From NCBI GenBank assembly GCA_966211795.1, contig CBIHNW010000013.1:62001-126000 (forward strand): 64,000 nucleotides of DNA. The letters run 5' to 3'. Numbering within the stretch: position 1 is the first letter of the stretch; every line of letters begins with the position of its first letter. Origin of the DNA: 21-14-0-10-47-8 sp966211795. Lineage in GTDB: Bacteria > Bdellovibrionota > Bdellovibrionia > Bdellovibrionales > Bdellovibrionaceae. The notes below the pieces were generated by a model. It was not told the origin of the DNA. It did not search any database and saw nothing but the letters and a program-made list of their open reading frames with translations. The translations under genes and the position numbers were made by a program. This document shows, piece after piece, positions 60,824 through 64,000 of the stretch.

Positions 60824-63781
60824 CTATCTTGTTGCTTCCGCTTGTGGAGCCGAGGTCAGCTCGCGCGCAACCTCTTCTTTAACGAAAGATTCGATCGCGT
60901 CACCGACTTTGACGTCGTTGAAATTCTCGATGCCGATACCGCATTCGAAGCCCTGAGCCACTTCACGCGCATCGTCTTTGAAACGTTTGAGTGAAGAGAT
61001 CTTTCCTTCGTACACGATTTTGCCATCCCGGATGAGACGAGCCATGCTGTTTCGCTGGATCTTTCCATCCGCCACGAAACATCCGGCAATCGCTCCGATC
61101 TTCGGTACCGTGAACACGTTTCGAACTTCGGCGCGACCCAAAACTTTTTCGACGATGTCCGGCTCCAAAAGACCCGCCATCGCTTTTTTCATATCGTCCA
61201 TCAATTCGTAGACAATCGTGTAAGAGCGAATCTCGACGCCCAACCGTTTCGCAGTCGTTGTCGCGCCACCATCCGGACGCACGTTGAAACCAACGACGAT
61301 CCCTTTTGCGGTTTGCGCCAAGAGCACATCCGATTCGGTGATTCCACCGACGGCCGAATGCACGACCTTCAATTTCACTTCCGGAGTCGACAGTTTCTTG
61401 AACATGCCGTTGATAGCTTCCATCGAACCCGACACGTCGGATTTCAAGATGACCGCCAGCTCTTTCACGTCGCCTTGTTTCACTTTCGAGAAGATCTCTT
61501 CCAGTGAAATTTTGCCTGAAGGAGCATTGGCTTTCGCCGCCTGCTCGCGACGGATGCGAACGACTTCTTCCGCCACCTTCTCATCGGTCACGGTGTCGAA
61601 CTGATCACCGGCACTTGGGGTGCCTTGCAGACCCAACACTTCGACGGGCATTCCCGGTCCAGCTTCCTGAACACGTTCGCCCTTGTCGTTCATCAAGCTC
61701 TTCACGCGGCCCGAAACCGTTCCGGCCACGATGTGCTGGCCGACTTTGACGGTTCCATCCTGAACCAAGATCGTTGCCACATTTCCGCGACCTTTTTCAA
61801 GGCGAGCTTCAATGACGGCACCCGTTCCCGGCTTGTCCGGGTGAGCTTTCAATTCGCTGACTTCGGCGATCAAATGAATCTGATCCAACAGTTCTTTGAT
61901 ACCGGTCTTTTTCACCGCCGAGACACCCACGAACATCGTGGTGCCGCCCCACTCTTCGGGGACGACTTCGTACTCGGTTAATTGTTGTTTGATACGTTCT
62001 GGATTTGCACCTGGCTTATCCATCTTGTTGATCGCCACGATCATCGGCACACCCGCCGCTTTGGCGTGAGAGATGGCTTCTGCCGTTTGTGGCATCACAC
62101 CGTCATCCGCCGCGACAACGATCACCGCAATATCGGTGACGTTCGCTCCACGAGCACGCATCGCCGTGAAAGCTTCGTGGCCCGGAGTATCCAGGAACGT
62201 GATGATGTGTCCATCTTCGGTTTTCACCTGGTAAGCACCGATGTGCTGAGTGATTCCACCCGCCTCGCCGCTGGCCACGTTGGCATTGCGAATCGCATCC
62301 AACAAAGATGTTTTACCATGATCGACGTGACCCATGATGGTCACAACTGGAGATCGGATGATCTCGGCGCCCACATCGCCAACCGCCGTCTCGAGGATGA
62401 CCTCTTCAGCTGATTTAAACGCGTTGACCGCTTCGAAACCGAAATCGCCAACGATCAAAGAGATCGTGTCGAAATCAAGGCCGGTATTGATGGTCGCCAT
62501 GACCCCGTCCTTCATCAATTTCTTGATGAGCTCTGGAGCCTTGATGCCCATTTCCATCGCCAAATCGCCAACCTTCATCGTTTGGTTGACCTTCACGACA
62601 CGTTTGGACGCCTTTGGCTTGGTGATCTGAGTTTGCATGCTGGGTCGGTTCAAGAGACCTTTTTTCTTTTTTGGTTGAAACACCATTTCGCGCTTACGGA
62701 ATTCCGCTGCGTCGAAATGTTGGGTCACGCCCTCTTCCGCAGGCTTTGCCGTCGCGGCTTCGTTGGCAGGTTTGGCGTTGCGACGTTTGTCATCGCCGCC
62801 ACGGCGACGAGCAAAATCATCTGTCGCTGGTGGAACATCCGGCATCGGACTGGAAGCTTGGATAAATCCTGTTCTTAAATTGCCTTTAGGGCGAGGACCT
62901 GCACCCGGACCACCTGAACCCATTGGCGGACGTGGACCACCCGGTCCGCGATCGCCACCATGTCCACGTGGAGGAGCTTGTTGCACGCGGCTTAAATCCA
63001 TGCGGCCGATGATATTTCGTCGGGGCGCTGGACTGCTGGCCACACCGCTGTTTCCGATCGCCACTTCTTTTTTACGAGCCGGAGCTGCGGGGCCACCCAA
63101 AGTTTTTTCAGGTTCTGCAGGGGCTGCTGCTGCGGCGGCGGCTGGAGTCGGAGCTGCCGGTGCGGCGGTTGCCATCGGCGGAGCCGTCGGCGCACTGACC
63201 GGAGCTGCAACCGGTGCTGCCGGAGTCGGCGCCGCAACGGGTGCCGCAACAACCGGTGTCGGTGGCGCGACTGGAGTGGGAGCAACCAGTGCCGCGACAG
63301 GTGCTGGTGTTTCCACCATCTCTTCGCGAGCCTCCATCGGTGCTTCGTGAGCGTCTTGCGAAGAAGCGTCCGCTTCTGCTGCTGGAGCAACCTCGTCAAC
63401 GGTCTTCACCTTACGACGAACCACTGTTCCCGCAGGCTTTGCAGGGGGAGCCGCCGTCGCTGCAGCCGCGGCTGTTTTACCAGTCGCTGCTTTTGTGGCC
63501 GGCGACTTGGGAGCCGCAGCCTTGGTTGGCGCTGCCTTCGTTGCCGCTGGAGCCGCACCCGCAGGGGCTGCTTTCTTTCGCGCGGCCGTCTTTTTCTCGC
63601 CGGCTGCGTCCGAAGGCTTTGAAGGTTCACTGAGTTTTGTTTTGATCGCGTCCAGAACACCTGGCTCGAGTTCGGCCATATGAGACTTCACCGGCAAATG
63701 CCACTCGCGGATCTTGTCCATGAGGGCCAGCGGGGTCATCCCGATTTCTTTGGCAAATTCAAAAACTTTTGGATTACTCAC
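60824..63781 (-). CDS. infB: Translation initiation factor IF-2
   Basis: 985 residues. The N-terminal IF2N motif (VFEFAKEIGMTPLALMDKIREWHLPVKSHM) is followed by a long Ala/Pro/Thr/Lys linker (about 50-340), then the second IF2N domain and the GTPase domain with GHVDHGKTSLLD, DTPGHE and NKMD, and domains C1-C2. It brings fMet-tRNA to the 30S subunit. The linker is repetitive and would give misleading open frames on the other strand. It follows nusA. Confidence 0.97.
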   Translation of the reverse strand: MSNPKVFEFAKEIGMTPLALMDKIREWHLPVKSHMAELEPGVLDAIKTKLSEPSKPSDAAGEKKTAARKKAAPAGAAPAATKAAPTKAAAPKSPATKAATGKTAAAAATAAPPAKPAGTVVRRKVKTVDEVAPAAEADASSQDAHEAPMEAREEMVETPAPVAALVAPTPVAPPTPVVAAPVAAPTPAAPVAAPVSAPTAPPMATAAPAAPTPAAAAAAAPAEPEKTLGGPAAPARKKEVAIGNSGVASSPAPRRNIIGRMDLSRVQQAPPRGHGGDRGPGGPRPPMGSGGPGAGPRPKGNLRTGFIQASSPMPDVPPATDDFARRRGGDDKRRNAKPANEAATAKPAEEGVTQHFDAAEFRKREMVFQPKKKKGLLNRPSMQTQITKPKASKRVVKVNQTMKVGDLAMEMGIKAPELIKKLMKDGVMATINTGLDFDTISLIVGDFGFEAVNAFKSAEEVILETAVGDVGAEIIRSPVVTIMGHVDHGKTSLLDAIRNANVASGEAGGITQHIGAYQVKTEDGHIITFLDTPGHEAFTAMRARGANVTDIAVIVVAADDGVMPQTAEAISHAKAAGVPMIVAINKMDKPGANPERIKQQLTEYEVVPEEWGGTTMFVGVSAVKKTGIKELLDQIHLIAEVSELKAHPDKPGTGAVIEARLEKGRGNVATILVQDGTVKVGQHIVAGTVSGRVKSLMNDKGERVQEAGPGMPVEVLGLQGTPSAGDQFDTVTDEKVAEEVVRIRREQAAKANAPSGKISLEEIFSKVKQGDVKELAVILKSDVSGSMEAINGMFKKLSTPEVKLKVVHSAVGGITESDVLLAQTAKGIVVGFNVRPDGGATTTAKRLGVEIRSYTIVYELMDDMKKAMAGLLEPDIVEKVLGRAEVRNVFTVPKIGAIAGCFVADGKIQRNSMARLIRDGKIVYEGKISSLKRFKDDAREVAQGFECGIGIENFNDVKVGDAIESFVKEEVARELTSAPQAEATR

Positions 63782-63849
63782 TCAAACTCCTTACAGTCTT
63801 TCCATCTATCAATACTTTATTCCACGACAATCGAGCACTGTTGACGCAA

Positions 63850-64000
63850 TTAAGATTTCGTTTCGTTTTCTTCCTCGTGCTGGAGTTTTTCCAGCTCTTG
63901 CTTCAGGCGCAAATCCGCTTGCGATTTTGCGTCTCCAGAGACTTTGGCTGCCGCTTGCGCTTGTGGCGATTGAGGCACAGGGATGCCCTCTTTTTGATAT
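63850..64000 (-). CDS. nusA: Transcription termination/antitermination factor NusA, C-terminal end only
   Basis: The last 49 residues are present (YQKEGIPVPQSPQAQAA ... LQHEEENETKS), stop at 63850. This stretch is a low-complexity tail with no diagnostic motif. The identity rests on position directly upstream of infB-rbfA-truB, where nusA is almost always found. The gene continues past the right edge. Confidence 0.6.
   Translation of the reverse strand, partial: YQKEGIPVPQSPQAQAAAKVSGDAKSQADLRLKQELEKLQHEEENETKS

Noticed and set aside
62992..63633. Several open frames opposite and out of frame with the infB linker
   Set aside because: They arise from the Ala/Pro-rich repetitive linker of IF-2 and have no independent support.

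Overview
The window reads as chromosomal backbone from a predatory-type bacterium of the Bdellovibrionota (Bdellovibrio or a close relative). This is inferred from the mix of genes, not from a marker such as rRNA: alternative complex III (actA/actB), CcsA/ResB cytochrome c maturation, a complete gspC-N type II secretion cluster, a bifunctional Rsh next to rpoZ-gmk-yicC, mutL-miaA, a nusA-infB-rbfA-truB translation operon, and many small secreted, lipoprotein and outer-membrane proteins without clear families. Coding density is high, many genes overlap by ATGA, and TTG/GTG starts are common. I see no tRNA, rRNA, CRISPR array, prophage or intact insertion sequence.

Layout. 1-8065 (mostly minus strand): actA-actB (actB runs off the left edge), a lipoprotein of the intradiol dioxygenase family, a secreted kinase-like protein, a small HNH protein, then resB-ccsA. 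The resB-ccsA junction is anomalous: an in-frame TAG cuts resB 32 codons before a TGA that overlaps the annotated ccsA start, and ccsA has no normal start codon in front of its signal peptide. 8298-15968: an acyltransferase/M14 peptidase/hydrolase cluster, an N-formylglutamate amidohydrolase-like gene, dinB, a cobalamin adenosyltransferase, an exported App1-type phosphatase and a GNAT-like gene. 16108-29703: gspC-D-E-F-G-H-I-J-K-L-M-N, all on the plus strand. 29990-33411: ssb and three exported proteins, one with twelve 26-residue repeats in which cysteines fall almost exactly every 13 residues.

33447-37546 (minus): yicC-gmk-rpoZ-rsh, a nucleotide and ppGpp cluster. 37793-39762: an orphan E1/ThiF-like protein, a 55-residue gene and a ubiquitin-like/Mut7-C RNase. 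39866-44804 (minus): zinc-ribbon membrane protein, dolichol-phosphate-mannose-synthase-like transferase, SH3/barrel protein, mutL and miaA, with several ATGA overlaps. 44904-49950: envelope and secreted proteins, including a Cys-rich/Pro-rich protein facing a large secreted protein. 50066-54613 (minus): rpsO-pnp, an M16 peptidase and dut, with a long branched terminator-like element after pnp and a structured leader before rpsO. 54919-58726: small exported proteins, and a LysR regulator facing an exported HAD phosphatase with a perfect palindrome between them. 58825-64000 (minus): nusA (C-terminal end only), infB, rbfA, a membrane protein and truB.

Together the genes describe an aerobic, secretion-rich Gram-negative cell with a large investment in exported and outer-membrane proteins. 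The best candidates for undescribed biology are the Cys-13 repeat protein, the secreted kinase-like protein, the resB/ccsA junction, the branched element after pnp, and the dispersed palindromic repeat at 11071 and 29801.
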